From the NCBI GenBank assembly GCA_040255215.1, contig JBDZUM010000005.1, forward strand, positions 1-62,493: 62,493 bases of DNA. Reading direction: 5' to 3'. The position numbers and the translations under genes were made by a program. Positions 29,774 to 37,868 of the stretch are shown here, one piece after another. Numbering within the stretch: the stretch's first letter is position 1; every line of letters starts with the position of its first letter. This stretch comes from JAQSWP01 sp040255215 (GTDB lineage Bacteria; Pseudomonadota; Alphaproteobacteria; Reyranellales; JAQSWP01). The notes below the pieces were generated by a model. That model did not search any database. It worked only from the letters and a program-made list of their open reading frames with translations, and had not been told where the DNA came from.

Positions 29774-30232
29774 ATGATCCGCACTCTGCGCATGGTGGTG
29801 CAGGCCTGGCATTGCGATCATGTCGGGCATCTCAACGCCGGCATCTACATGCAGTGGCTGGGCGACGCCGCCTTCTCGCTGTTCGCCGAATATGGGCTCG
29901 ACGGCCAGAACGGCCGCCGCCTGGGCGTCAACATGGCGGCGGTGCGCGCCGAAATCGATTTCAAGCGCGAGCTGAAGCCGGGCGACACCGTCGTGATGGA
30001 CAGCGATCTGGCGGAACTGTCGACCCGGACCGCCGTGCTGCACCACCGCCTGACGCGGCTGGGCGACAACGTGCTGGCGATGGACGCCAGGCTGATGGCC
30101 GTCTGCCTCGACCTGGAAACCCGCAAGGCGCGGCCTTTCCCCGAAGAAATCGCCGCGCGACTGGCGTCGTTGCTCGCGCCCGCCGCCAATGCCACCATGG
30201 CGCCGCCTCAACCTCTGCAAATGACGAGATAG
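29774..30232 (+). CDS. YbgC/FadM-type acyl-CoA thioesterase
   Basis: This 152-residue protein is a second hotdog thioesterase, of the YbgC/FadM branch. The signature CDHVGHLNAGIYMQWLGDAA near residues 14-33 contains the catalytic Asp15 at the usual place, and DFKRELKPGD is the typical central strand pair. It lies between the PaaI-type enzyme and isovaleryl-CoA dehydrogenase with gaps of 4 and 2 bases. The two thioesterases are not similar enough to be recent duplicates. The natural substrate cannot be read from the sequence. Confidence 0.85.
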   Translation: MIRTLRMVVQAWHCDHVGHLNAGIYMQWLGDAAFSLFAEYGLDGQNGRRLGVNMAAVRAEIDFKRELKPGDTVVMDSDLAELSTRTAVLHHRLTRLGDNVLAMDARLMAVCLDLETRKARPFPEEIAARLASLLAPAANATMAPPQPLQMTR

Positions 30233-30234
30233 CG

Positions 30235-31407
30235 ATGATTCCCAACACGATGAACACTTTCGATTTCGGCCTGGGCGAGACCGCCGAGGCGATCCGCGAG
30301 CAGGTGGCGAACTTCACCGCCGACGAGATCGCCCCGCGCGCCGCCGATATCGACCGCGACAACGATTTCCCCGCCGATCTGTGGCGCAAGATGGGCGATC
30401 TCGGCATTCTCGGCATCACCGTCGAGGAAGAATACGGCGGCGCGGCGCTGGGCTATCTCGAGCATGTCGTGGCGCTGGAGGAAGTCAGCCGCGGTTCGGC
30501 TTCGGTGGGCTTGAGCTATGCCGCGCATTCCAATCTCTGCGTCAATCAGATCCGGCGCAACGCCAGCGAGGAGCAGAAGAAGAAATACCTGCCCAAGCTG
30601 ATCTCCGGCCACCATGTCGGCGCGCTGGCGATGAGCGAGCCGGGGGCGGGATCGGATGTCGTCGGCATGAAGCTGCGCGCCGACAAGAAGGGCGATCGCT
30701 ATGTGCTCAACGGCAGCAAGATGTGGATCACCAACGGCCCCGACGCCGATACGCTGGTCGTCTACGCCAAGACCGACATCAACGCCGGCCCGCGCGGCAT
30801 CACGGCCTTCATCATCGAAAAGGGCTTCAAGGGTTTCTCGGTGGCGCAGAAGCTCGACAAGCTCGGCATGCGCGGCTCGAACACCGGCGAACTCGTGTTC
30901 CAGGACTGCGAGGTGCCGGCCGAGAACGTGCTGGGCCAGGTCGGCAAGGGCGTCAACGTGCTGATGAGCGGCCTGGACTACGAGCGCGCCGTGCTCGCCG
31001 CCGGGCCGCTGGGCATCATGCAGGCCTGCATGGACGTGGCGCTGCCCTATATCCACGAGCGCAAGCAGTTCGGCCAGCCGATCGGCGAGTTCCAGCTGGT
31101 GCAAGGCAAGATCGCCGACATGTACACGACGATGAACGCCTGCAAGGCCTACGTGTACTCGGTGGCCAAGGCCTGCGATGCCGGCAGGACCACGCGCTAC
31201 GATGCCGCCGGCGCCATTCTCTACGCGGCCGAGAAAGCGACCCTGGTGGCGCTCGACGCCATCCAGCTGCTGGGCGGCAACGGCTACATCAATGACTATC
31301 CCACGGGCCGCCTGCTGCGCGACGCCAAGCTCTACGAGATCGGCGCCGGCACTTCGGAGATCCGCCGCATGCTGATCGGCCGCGAGCTGTTCCAGCAGAC
31401 CGCCTAG
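30235..31407 (+). CDS. ivd: Isovaleryl-CoA dehydrogenase
   Basis: This FAD flavoprotein oxidises isovaleryl-CoA to 3-methylcrotonyl-CoA in leucine degradation. The 390-residue product has the acyl-CoA dehydrogenase fold with SEPGAGSDVVGM near residue 134 and the C-terminal YEIGAGTSEIRR. In that C-terminal motif the usual catalytic Glu is Gly, and instead a Glu stands at residue 250 in SGLDYERAVLAAGPLG, the position used by isovaleryl-CoA dehydrogenases. That makes the substrate call firm. The next step enzymes (mccB, mccA) lie 15 kb away. Confidence 0.9.
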   Translation: MIPNTMNTFDFGLGETAEAIREQVANFTADEIAPRAADIDRDNDFPADLWRKMGDLGILGITVEEEYGGAALGYLEHVVALEEVSRGSASVGLSYAAHSNLCVNQIRRNASEEQKKKYLPKLISGHHVGALAMSEPGAGSDVVGMKLRADKKGDRYVLNGSKMWITNGPDADTLVVYAKTDINAGPRGITAFIIEKGFKGFSVAQKLDKLGMRGSNTGELVFQDCEVPAENVLGQVGKGVNVLMSGLDYERAVLAAGPLGIMQACMDVALPYIHERKQFGQPIGEFQLVQGKIADMYTTMNACKAYVYSVAKACDAGRTTRYDAAGAILYAAEKATLVALDAIQLLGGNGYINDYPTGRLLRDAKLYEIGAGTSEIRRMLIGRELFQQTA

Positions 31408-31463
31408 GGCCTCACAAGCTTTTGTTGATCGCTTGACCAGGTGGCGGGCTTAGAATTCTTCCT

Positions 31464-31481
31464 GCGGGCGCCGAAGCCCGC
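31464..31481 (+). promoter_or_regulatory. Hairpin abutting the ribosome binding site of the DUF1761 gene
   Basis: GCGGGC (31464-31469) pairs with GCCCGC (31476-31481) around a 6-base loop, and the stem is followed directly by the GGGGAGG ribosome binding site. Such a stem can hide or expose the site, but it may also be chance in GC-rich DNA. Confidence 0.3.
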
Positions 31482-31493
31482 GGGGAGGTTTCA

Positions 31494-31904
31494 ATGCCGG
31501 AGATCAATTATCTCGCCGTGTTGGTGGCGGGCGTCGCCACCTGGATCATTGGCGCTGTTTGGTATTCGCCCGTGCTGTTCGCCAAGCCATGGATGGCCGC
31601 GCACGGCTACACGCCGGAGAAAATGGAAGGCATGAAGGCCGGCATGATGCGAGCCTTCATCGGCTCGTTCATCTGCTATCTGGTGACGGCTGCGGTGTTG
31701 GCGGTGCTGATTGCCATGACCAACAGCGTCGGCATCGTTTCAGGCATCAAGCTCGGCGTGCTGTGCTGGGTCGGCTTCTCGGCCGCCCTGTTCCTGACGC
31801 AGAACCTTTACTCGGACAAGCCCCTGACCGTGTTTCTGGTCGATACCGGTTATCACCTGGTGTTTCTGATCGTAATGGGGGCGATTATCGGCGGCTGGCG
31901 CTAG
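31494..31904 (+). CDS. DUF1761 family inner-membrane protein
   Basis: The product is a 136-residue membrane protein of unknown function. It has four hydrophobic segments, and the N-terminal NYLAVLVAGVATWIIGAVWYSP is the DUF1761 signature with the conserved WYSP. A short soluble loop (HGYTPEKMEGMKAG) separates helices one and two. GGGGAGG stands before the ATG at a normal distance. Its stop shares CTAG with the stop of the monooxygenase-like gene on the other strand. I can name no partner. Confidence 0.75.
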   Translation: MPEINYLAVLVAGVATWIIGAVWYSPVLFAKPWMAAHGYTPEKMEGMKAGMMRAFIGSFICYLVTAAVLAVLIAMTNSVGIVSGIKLGVLCWVGFSAALFLTQNLYSDKPLTVFLVDTGYHLVFLIVMGAIIGGWR

Positions 31905-32215
31905 GCCGTAGGCGCCTGGCCGTTGGCGAGCACTATGCGGTAGTGCTCGACCGTCGGGAACGGGTCGTAGAAATGGTGCAGCAGCGCCTTCCAGCGCTGG
32001 TAGTCGGCCGAGCCGCGGAAGCCCACCGTATGGTCCTCCAGCGTTCGCCACCACACCAGCAGCACGAAGCGGTTCCCGTTCTCGAGGCATTCCTGCAGCT
32101 GGTGGGCGATGTAGCCCGGCATGCCGGCGATGATGGCGCTCGCCTCGCGAAACGCGGCCTGAAAGGCCTCGCGCTGGCCGGGGCGGACGTCGAGCGTGGC
32201 GATTTCCAGGATCAT
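31901..32215 (-). CDS. Antibiotic biosynthesis monooxygenase (ABM) domain protein
   Basis: This 104-residue protein is a single ABM domain, a ferredoxin-like dimeric fold found in small monooxygenases and heme-degrading enzymes. The visible family features are the opening MILEIATLDVRPGQREAFQ, a central GYIAHQLQECLENGNRFVLLVWW and the HHFYDPFPTVEHY segment near the end. The function is unknown; many family members are detoxifying or quinone-forming enzymes. It diverges from the aldolase gene and converges on DUF1761. Confidence 0.8.
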   Translation of the reverse strand: MILEIATLDVRPGQREAFQAAFREASAIIAGMPGYIAHQLQECLENGNRFVLLVWWRTLEDHTVGFRGSADYQRWKALLHHFYDPFPTVEHYRIVLANGQAPTA

Positions 32216-32304
32216 GGCGGTCCTCCGGTGGCGGCATGGCGGAACGGCTTGCCGTTGCCGGCCCCGGGTCTATCATAGCCGCCCTGACGTCGCGGGAGGA
32301 CATA

Positions 32305-33096
32305 ATGAGCCAGGCACGCATGAGCGTGGCGGCCGCCGGCAAGAGCGGCGCGTCGCGCTATTCCGAAGCCGAATGGAAGACGCGCACCGATCTCGCCGCC
32401 TGCTATAGGCTGGTGCATCGCTTCGGCATGACCGACTTGATCTACAACCACATCACCGCCCGCATTCCAGGCACCGACCACCAGTACCTGATCAATCCCT
32501 ACGGCCACTACTATTCCGAGATCACCGCCTCGAATTTGGTGCGCATCGATCTGGCCGGCAACATCCTCGAGGACACGCCGCACGAGATCAATCCGGCCGG
32601 TTACGTCATCCACAGCGCCGTGCACGGCGCGCGGCCCGACGTGCAATGCGTCATCCATACCCACAGCCGCGCCGGCGTCGTCGTCTCCGCCCTCGAGGAG
32701 GGGCTGATCCCCATCGCCCAGGGCGGCTTCCAGTTCCACGATCGCGTCGCCTATCACGACTACGAGGGCTTCGCGGTTGACGAGAACGAGAAGCGCAGCC
32801 TGATCGCCGATCTCGGCAAGCGCAACGTGCTGATCCTGCGCAATCACGGCCTGCTGGTCTGCGGCCGCAGCATCTCCGAGGCTTTCCGGCTGATGTACTA
32901 TCTCGAGCAGGCCTGCCGGCTGCAGGTCGACATGATGGCGACCGGCGGCCGCCTGCGCCTGCCGCCATCCGAGGTCAGGGAGCACACCGCCCAGCAATGG
33001 GAAGGCGGCGCCGCCAATATCGGCACCACCGAAGGCCGCGAATGGCCGGCCCTGCTGCGCCTGCTCGACAAGGACGATCCGTCCTGGCGCGACTGA
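32305..33096 (+). CDS. Class II aldolase/adducin family protein
   Basis: The 263-residue product has the class II aldolase fold used by fuculose- and ribulose-phosphate aldolases and related enzymes. Zinc ligands are suggested by HTHS near residue 122 and by HDRVAYHDYEG and NHGLLVCG further on. The start at 32305 follows GGGAGGA; upstream open frame is not supported. The sequence is closer to the uncharacterised group often near CoA metabolism than to known sugar aldolases. It lies 37 bases before the thiolase gene and may be cotranscribed. Confidence 0.82.
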   Translation: MSQARMSVAAAGKSGASRYSEAEWKTRTDLAACYRLVHRFGMTDLIYNHITARIPGTDHQYLINPYGHYYSEITASNLVRIDLAGNILEDTPHEINPAGYVIHSAVHGARPDVQCVIHTHSRAGVVVSALEEGLIPIAQGGFQFHDRVAYHDYEGFAVDENEKRSLIADLGKRNVLILRNHGLLVCGRSISEAFRLMYYLEQACRLQVDMMATGGRLRLPPSEVREHTAQQWEGGAANIGTTEGREWPALLRLLDKDDPSWRD

Positions 33097-33133
33097 GCGC
33101 GCGACGTTTTTGAATTCGAAGGGAGTAATGCAT

Positions 33134-34309
33134 ATGACCAGCGATCCGATCGTCATCGTCGGCGCCGCCCGCACGCCGATGGGCGGCTTTCAAGGCAGCC
33201 TCAAGGACGTGCTGGCGCCGCAGCTCGGCACCATGGCCATCAAGGCCGCCCTCGAGCGCGCCGGCGTCGCGCCCGACAAGGTCGACGAGGTGATCATGGG
33301 CTGCGTGCTGCCGGCCGGCCAGGGGCAGGCGCCGGCCCGTCAGGCGTCGCTCGGGGCGGGGATTCCCGACAGCATCGGCGCCACCACCATCAACAAGATG
33401 TGCGGTTCGGGCATGAAGGCCGCCATGCTGGCGCATGATCTGATCGCGGCCGGCACCAACGAGGTCATGGTGGCCGGCGGCATGGAGAGCATGACCAACG
33501 CGCCCTATCTGCTGGAGAAGGCGCGCGGCGGCTACCGTCTCGGCCATGGCCGTGTGATGGACCACATGTTCCTCGACGGGCTGGAAGACGCCTACGACAA
33601 GGGCCGCCTGATGGGCACCTATGCCGAGGACTGCGCCCAGGCCTTCCAGTTCACCCGCCAGCAACAGGACGATTTCGCCATTTCGTCCCTGACCCGGGCG
33701 CAGAAGGCGATCAAGGACGGCACGTTCGACAAGGAGACCGTGCCGGTGGCCCTGAAATCGGAGCAGGTGACGCAGGACGAGCAGCCGCTCAAGGCGCGGC
33801 TCGACAAGATCCCGACCTTGAAGCCGGCGTTCCGCGCCGACGGCACGGTGACGCCGGCCAATTCCAGCTCGATTTCCGATGGCGGCGCGGCGCTGGTGCT
33901 GATGCGTCGCTCGGAAGCCGAGAAACGCGGCCTGAAGCCGCTGGCCGTGATCCACGGCCATACCACCCATGCCGCCCGGCCGGCCGATTTTCCCACCGCG
34001 CCGATCGGCGCCATCCGCAAGCTCTACGACAAGACCGGCTGGACGAAGAACGACGTCGATCTGTGGGAGATCAACGAGGCCTTCGCCGTCGTCACCATGG
34101 CGGCGATGCGCGAGCTCGACCTGCCGCACGACAAAGTCAACGTCCATGGCGGCGCCTGCGCGCTGGGCCATCCGATCGGCGCGTCGGGTGCGCGCATCCT
34201 GGTGACGCTGATGAACGCCCTCGACAAATACGGCATGAAGCGCGGCGTCGCGTCCCTGTGCATCGGCGGCGGCGAAGCCACCGCCATGGCGATCGAGCGC
34301 GTCGCCTGA
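33134..34309 (+). CDS. Acetyl-CoA C-acyltransferase (thiolase)
   Basis: The product is a 391-residue thiolase. The three active-site residues are visible: Cys90 in NKMCGSGMKA, His346 in GGACALGHPIGASGAR and Cys376 in CIGGG, and NEAFA is present. The spacing matches biosynthetic acetoacetyl-CoA thiolases, so condensation or cleavage of acetoacetyl-CoA is likely; a degradative 3-ketoacyl-CoA role is not excluded. The start at 33134 was preferred over an ATG two codons upstream (33128) for spacing to AAGGGA. ridA-like, SDR and acyl-CoA dehydrogenase genes follow with tiny gaps. Confidence 0.92.
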   Translation: MTSDPIVIVGAARTPMGGFQGSLKDVLAPQLGTMAIKAALERAGVAPDKVDEVIMGCVLPAGQGQAPARQASLGAGIPDSIGATTINKMCGSGMKAAMLAHDLIAAGTNEVMVAGGMESMTNAPYLLEKARGGYRLGHGRVMDHMFLDGLEDAYDKGRLMGTYAEDCAQAFQFTRQQQDDFAISSLTRAQKAIKDGTFDKETVPVALKSEQVTQDEQPLKARLDKIPTLKPAFRADGTVTPANSSSISDGGAALVLMRRSEAEKRGLKPLAVIHGHTTHAARPADFPTAPIGAIRKLYDKTGWTKNDVDLWEINEAFAVVTMAAMRELDLPHDKVNVHGGACALGHPIGASGARILVTLMNALDKYGMKRGVASLCIGGGEATAMAIERVA

Positions 34310-34311
34310 CC

Positions 34312-34695
34312 ATGCGGCGACTGATCTCCTCGGGCTCGGATTTCGAGAAGGTCGCCGGCTACTCGCGGGCGGTGGTCGACGGCGACTTCATATTCGTCGC
34401 CGGCACCACCGGCTTCGACTACGACCGCATGACCATCGCCGCCGACGCCGTCGAACAGACGCATCAGTGCTTTCGCAACATCGCCAAGGCGCTGGCGGAA
34501 GCGGGTTCAAGTCTCGACGATGCGGTGCGGGCCACCTATTACCTGACCGATGCGTCGCTGTTCGAGAAGGTCGCGCCGATCTTCGGCCAGTATTTCGCCA
34601 AGGCGCGGCCGGCCGCCACCGCGCTGGTCTGCCAGCTCGTCGATCCGCGCATGAAAATCGAGATCGAAGTCACCGCCCGCAAGAGACAGGGATAG
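34312..34695 (+). CDS. RidA/YjgF family protein
   Basis: The 127-residue product belongs to the RidA family, whose best known members hydrolyse reactive enamine or imine intermediates released by pyridoxal phosphate enzymes. The fold features AGYSRAVVDGDFIFVAGTTG near residue 14 and ALVCQLVDPRMKIEIEVTA near the end are present. The usual deaminase arginine of the C-terminal motif (PxxxR) is here in the stretch VDPRMKIEIE. It starts 2 bases after the thiolase. Subgroup and substrate are unclear. Confidence 0.85.
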   Translation: MRRLISSGSDFEKVAGYSRAVVDGDFIFVAGTTGFDYDRMTIAADAVEQTHQCFRNIAKALAEAGSSLDDAVRATYYLTDASLFEKVAPIFGQYFAKARPAATALVCQLVDPRMKIEIEVTARKRQG

Positions 34696-34697
34696 AC

Positions 34698-35378
34698 ATG
34701 CCGACAGTTCTGATCACCGGTGCCAGCCGCGGCATCGGCCTGGAGTTCGCTCGCCAGTACGCCGCCGCCGGCTGGAAGGTCCTGGCCTGCTGCCGCTCGC
34801 CCGGCAAGGCAACGGATCTGAACGGGATCGCCGGAGACGTATCCCTGTTCGCCCTCGATGTCGACGACGACGGCAACATCGCGGATCTGGCGAAGCAGCT
34901 CAAATCCGTGCCGATCGACGTGCTGGTCAACAATGCCGGCATTTCGAAGCCGGAGGCCAGCACGCTGGGCCAGATCTCCAGCGACGTCTGGCTGCAGGTG
35001 CTGCGCACCAACGCGGTGGCGCCGCTGAAGATGGCGGAGGCCTTCCTGTCCAATATGGAGGCGGGCAAGGAGAAGAAGCTGATCGCAATCTCAAGCCGCC
35101 TGGGCAGCATCGCGCTCAATGAAGGCGGCCGCTATTCCTATCGCTCGAGCAAGGCGGCCCTCAATTCGACGTGGAAGAGCCTGGCGGGCGATACGGCCGG
35201 CAAGGGCATGATCTGCGTGGTGTTCCATCCCGGCTGGGTGCAGACCGACATGGGCGGCAAGGCGGCCCCCGTCACGCCGCCGCAGAGCGTCGCGGGCATG
35301 ATGAAGGTAATCGCAAGCCTGACGAAGAAGGACAACGGCACCTTCCGCAATTTCGACGGCGATACGCTGCCCTGGTAG
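34698..35378 (+). CDS. Short-chain dehydrogenase/reductase
   Basis: This is a 226-residue classical SDR. The nucleotide-binding TGASRGIG is at residues 7-14, NNAG at 78-81, and the catalytic Ser132/133, Tyr148 and Lys152 (YRSSK) are in place. The sequence is of the C-factor/YciK-like type, not the FabG type. It is 2 bases after the RidA-like gene and 4 bases before an acyl-CoA dehydrogenase gene, so one operon runs from the thiolase on. The substrate is unknown; a hydroxyacyl-CoA is possible. Confidence 0.86.
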   Translation: MPTVLITGASRGIGLEFARQYAAAGWKVLACCRSPGKATDLNGIAGDVSLFALDVDDDGNIADLAKQLKSVPIDVLVNNAGISKPEASTLGQISSDVWLQVLRTNAVAPLKMAEAFLSNMEAGKEKKLIAISSRLGSIALNEGGRYSYRSSKAALNSTWKSLAGDTAGKGMICVVFHPGWVQTDMGGKAAPVTPPQSVAGMMKVIASLTKKDNGTFRNFDGDTLPW

Positions 35379-35382
35379 CCCG

Positions 35383-36516
35383 ATGATCCTCACCGAAGAA
35401 CAGACGATGATCCGCGACATGGCGCGGCAGTTCGCGCAGGATCGCCTGGCGCCGGCCAATGGTTTCGAGGCCGAGGGCGGCTTTCCGGCGGAGATCGTTG
35501 CGGAAATGGGCCAGCTCGGCCTTCTGGGCATGACGGTGCCCACGGAATGGGGCGGCGCCGGCGTCGACATGGTTTCCTACGTTCTGGCGCTGGAGGAGAT
35601 CGCCGCCGGCTGCGGCGCCATGTCGACCCTCATGAGCGTCAACAATTCGCCGGTGGCGGCCGCGGTCAACGCCTACGGCACGCCGGAACAGAAGAAGAAA
35701 TTCCTCGTGCCGCTGGCCCAGGGCAAGGTCATCGGCGCCTTCTGCCTGACCGAACCGCAGGCCGGCTCGGATGCGTCGGCGCTGAAGACCCGCGCCGTGC
35801 GCGACGGCGATCATTTCGTGCTGAACGGCACCAAGCAGTTCATCACCTCGGGCCGGATTGCCGGCTTCGCGCTGGTCTTCGCCGTCACGAGTCCTGGAGC
35901 ACTTAAGAAGGGCATCTCTTGCTTCATCGTGCCGACCGACACGCCGGGCTACGTCGTCGCTTCGACCGAGCGCAAGCTGGGCCAGCGCGCCTCCGACACC
36001 TGCCAGATCGTCTTCGAGAACTGCCGCGTGCCGGCCGAGTACTTGCTGGGCGGGGAGGGCGAGGGCTATCGCATCGCGCTGGCCAATCTCGAAACCGGCC
36101 GCATCGGCATTGCCGCGCAGTCGATCGGCATGGCGCGCGCGGCATTCGAGGCGGCACGCGCCTATGCCGGCGAGCGTCAGGCCTTCGGCACCGAGATCGT
36201 CAACCACCAGGCCGTGGCGTTCCGGCTGGCCGACATGGCGACCAGGATTTCGGTGGCGCGGCAGATGGCGCTGCATGCCGCCGAGTTGAAGCAGGCGGGA
36301 CGGCCATGCCTGACGGAAGCGGCCATGGCGAAGGTCTTCGCGTCGGAGATGGCCGAGCGGGTTTGCTCCGACGCCATCCAGATCCATGGCGGTTACGGCT
36401 ACGTCGAAGGCTATCCCGTCGAGCGCATCTATCGCGACGTGCGGGTGTGCCAGATCTACGAAGGCACCAGCGACGTTCAGCGGATGATCATCTCCCGGGC
36501 TCTGCCGACGATCTGA
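35383..36516 (+). CDS. Acyl-CoA dehydrogenase
   Basis: The product is a 377-residue acyl-CoA dehydrogenase of the short/branched-chain type. FAD and substrate motifs CLTEPQAGSDASAL near residue 120 and the catalytic Glu360 in CQIYEGTSDVQR are present, so unlike ivd it uses the ordinary C-terminal base. The IHGGYGYVEGYPVERIYRD stretch is typical. The last 29 bases overlap the end of the cyclase gene on the other strand. It closes the thiolase-ridA-SDR operon. Confidence 0.9.
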   Translation: MILTEEQTMIRDMARQFAQDRLAPANGFEAEGGFPAEIVAEMGQLGLLGMTVPTEWGGAGVDMVSYVLALEEIAAGCGAMSTLMSVNNSPVAAAVNAYGTPEQKKKFLVPLAQGKVIGAFCLTEPQAGSDASALKTRAVRDGDHFVLNGTKQFITSGRIAGFALVFAVTSPGALKKGISCFIVPTDTPGYVVASTERKLGQRASDTCQIVFENCRVPAEYLLGGEGEGYRIALANLETGRIGIAAQSIGMARAAFEAARAYAGERQAFGTEIVNHQAVAFRLADMATRISVARQMALHAAELKQAGRPCLTEAAMAKVFASEMAERVCSDAIQIHGGYGYVEGYPVERIYRDVRVCQIYEGTSDVQRMIISRALPTI

Positions 36517-37738
36517 CCGTCTCGGTCGGCGCGAAGACCTCCACCTTCTGCGCGATGCCGCGCATGGCGTGCTGTCCCAGCGATCGACAGCGGGACGCGG
36601 CATGGCGGGCGATTTCCTGCGACATGACCACCGGCTGGGACAGTTCGCGGCATAGCGTCTGCAGCCGGCTGACGGCGTTGACCACGGGCCCGATGACGGT
36701 GAAGTCCAGTCTCCCCGACGCCCCGACATTGCCGTAGATTACCTGTCCGGCATGCAGGGCGATGCCGAAACCCAGCGTCTCTTCCCCTTGGCCGCGGCGT
36801 TCGTCGTTCCAGTCGGCGAAGGATCGGCATAGCTGCGAAGCGGCATCCAGCGCCGAATTGACCGCCATCGTCATCGGCCGGTCGGGCGCGACGGGAAACA
36901 CGGCCATGACCCCGTCGCCCATGAATTTCAGGATCTCGCCGTCCTCGGCCTGGACCGCCTTGCCCACCAGATCGAAATAGGCGTTGAGCAGTCGCAGCAC
37001 GGCATCGGAGTCGAGCCGCTCGCTGAGCGCCGTAAAGCCGCGCAGATCGGCGAACAGGATGGCGGCCTCGATCGTCTCGCCACGGCCCCGCAATATCTGG
37101 CCGGCGAGTACGCGCTTGCCGGCGTCGCGTCCCAGATAGGTGTTGAGCAGCCGTTCGACGCGCATGCGCACGGCAAAGCCTTCCACCACCCGGGCGAGCA
37201 CGAGCCCCAGATCGGAAAGCTCCCTTATGTCGGTTTCCGAGAAGCCTCCGGCGCGATCCGTGGCGAAGGTGATCTGGACCGGCGTGTCGTCGCTGAAGGG
37301 CAGGGGCAGGCCGAAATAGTCGGTGCCGCCCTGCTGCTTGAGTTCGCGCAGCAGCGAATAGTCCAGCGCCTCGGGCGGAACTTCTAGTCTGCGTCGCAGC
37401 GGTTCCCCGCTGCGGGCGATCTCGTGCAAAGGACTGGTCTGGTAGTCGTCGTCGTCCAGCAGGCCGTAGCTGGCGCTCAGGTACTGGGCGCGTCCTTCGC
37501 TGCGTTTCCAGAGAAAGGCGTCGCCGAACACTTCGGGATCGATGGTGGGAATATAGGCGCCCATTCGCCACAGAGGCACGCCGGCCTCCTGCAGCCGGCG
37601 GGCGATCTCCTCGAACAGCAGCCGTCTGTTGGCGTATCGCCAGCCGGAACGCAGCAGCCAGAGTGCTACATCGCTTAGAGTGCCGGGAAGTGTCGAAGTT
37701 TCGTTCGATTCCATCGCTTCTGCCGCTGTCTTGGGCAT
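36488..37738 (-). CDS. Class III adenylate/guanylate cyclase
   Basis: The product is a 416-residue cytoplasmic nucleotide cyclase. The N-terminal 200 residues (with LLRSGWRYANRRLLFEEIARRL) resemble the regulatory region of a group of alphaproteobacterial cyclases. The catalytic domain has metal-binding Asp231 (FADLRGFT) and Asp275 (KFMGDG), the adenine-selecting pair Lys271 and Asp345 (RLDFTVIG), and transition-state Asn354/Arg358, so cAMP is the likely product. The start at 37738 is uncertain because no ribosome binding site is clear; MESNETS eight codons on is possible. It diverges from the TRAP genes and overlaps the neighbour at its 3' end. Confidence 0.87.
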   Translation of the reverse strand: MPKTAAEAMESNETSTLPGTLSDVALWLLRSGWRYANRRLLFEEIARRLQEAGVPLWRMGAYIPTIDPEVFGDAFLWKRSEGRAQYLSASYGLLDDDDYQTSPLHEIARSGEPLRRRLEVPPEALDYSLLRELKQQGGTDYFGLPLPFSDDTPVQITFATDRAGGFSETDIRELSDLGLVLARVVEGFAVRMRVERLLNTYLGRDAGKRVLAGQILRGRGETIEAAILFADLRGFTALSERLDSDAVLRLLNAYFDLVGKAVQAEDGEILKFMGDGVMAVFPVAPDRPMTMAVNSALDAASQLCRSFADWNDERRGQGEETLGFGIALHAGQVIYGNVGASGRLDFTVIGPVVNAVSRLQTLCRELSQPVVMSQEIARHAASRCRSLGQHAMRGIAQKVEVFAPTETVRSSAEPGR

Positions 37739-37811
37739 CGCCGGCCGGATTCGGCTGTGCAAACAAATACTTGTTCGCGTCCCGGGCCGATGCAATAGTT
37801 TGCGCAACGAA

Positions 37812-37827
37812 CGACGCTCAAGCGTCG
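37812..37827. promoter_or_regulatory. Inverted repeat between cyclase and dctP
   Basis: CGACGCT-CA-AGCGTCG is a perfect 7-base dyad in the 130-base region between the divergent cyclase and TRAP genes. No T-run follows on either strand, so an operator or leader stem is more likely than a terminator. Confidence 0.4.
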
Positions 37828-37836
37828 AAATAAAAG

Positions 37837-37851
37837 TTCCGGAAACCGGAA
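37837..37851. promoter_or_regulatory. Second inverted repeat in the dctP leader
   Basis: TTCCGG-AAA-CCGGAA is a perfect 15-base palindromic dyad 17 bases before the dctP start codon, just upstream of the GAGGGAGGAAC ribosome binding site. Together with the dyad at 37812 it suggests regulation of TRAP expression at this site. Confidence 0.4.
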
Positions 37852-37868
37852 TTCCAGAGGGAGGAACC

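Noticed and set aside
37812..37851. The two dyads before dctP as terminators of the cyclase or of an upstream gene.
   Set aside because: No T-run follows, and no gene reads into this region from either side.
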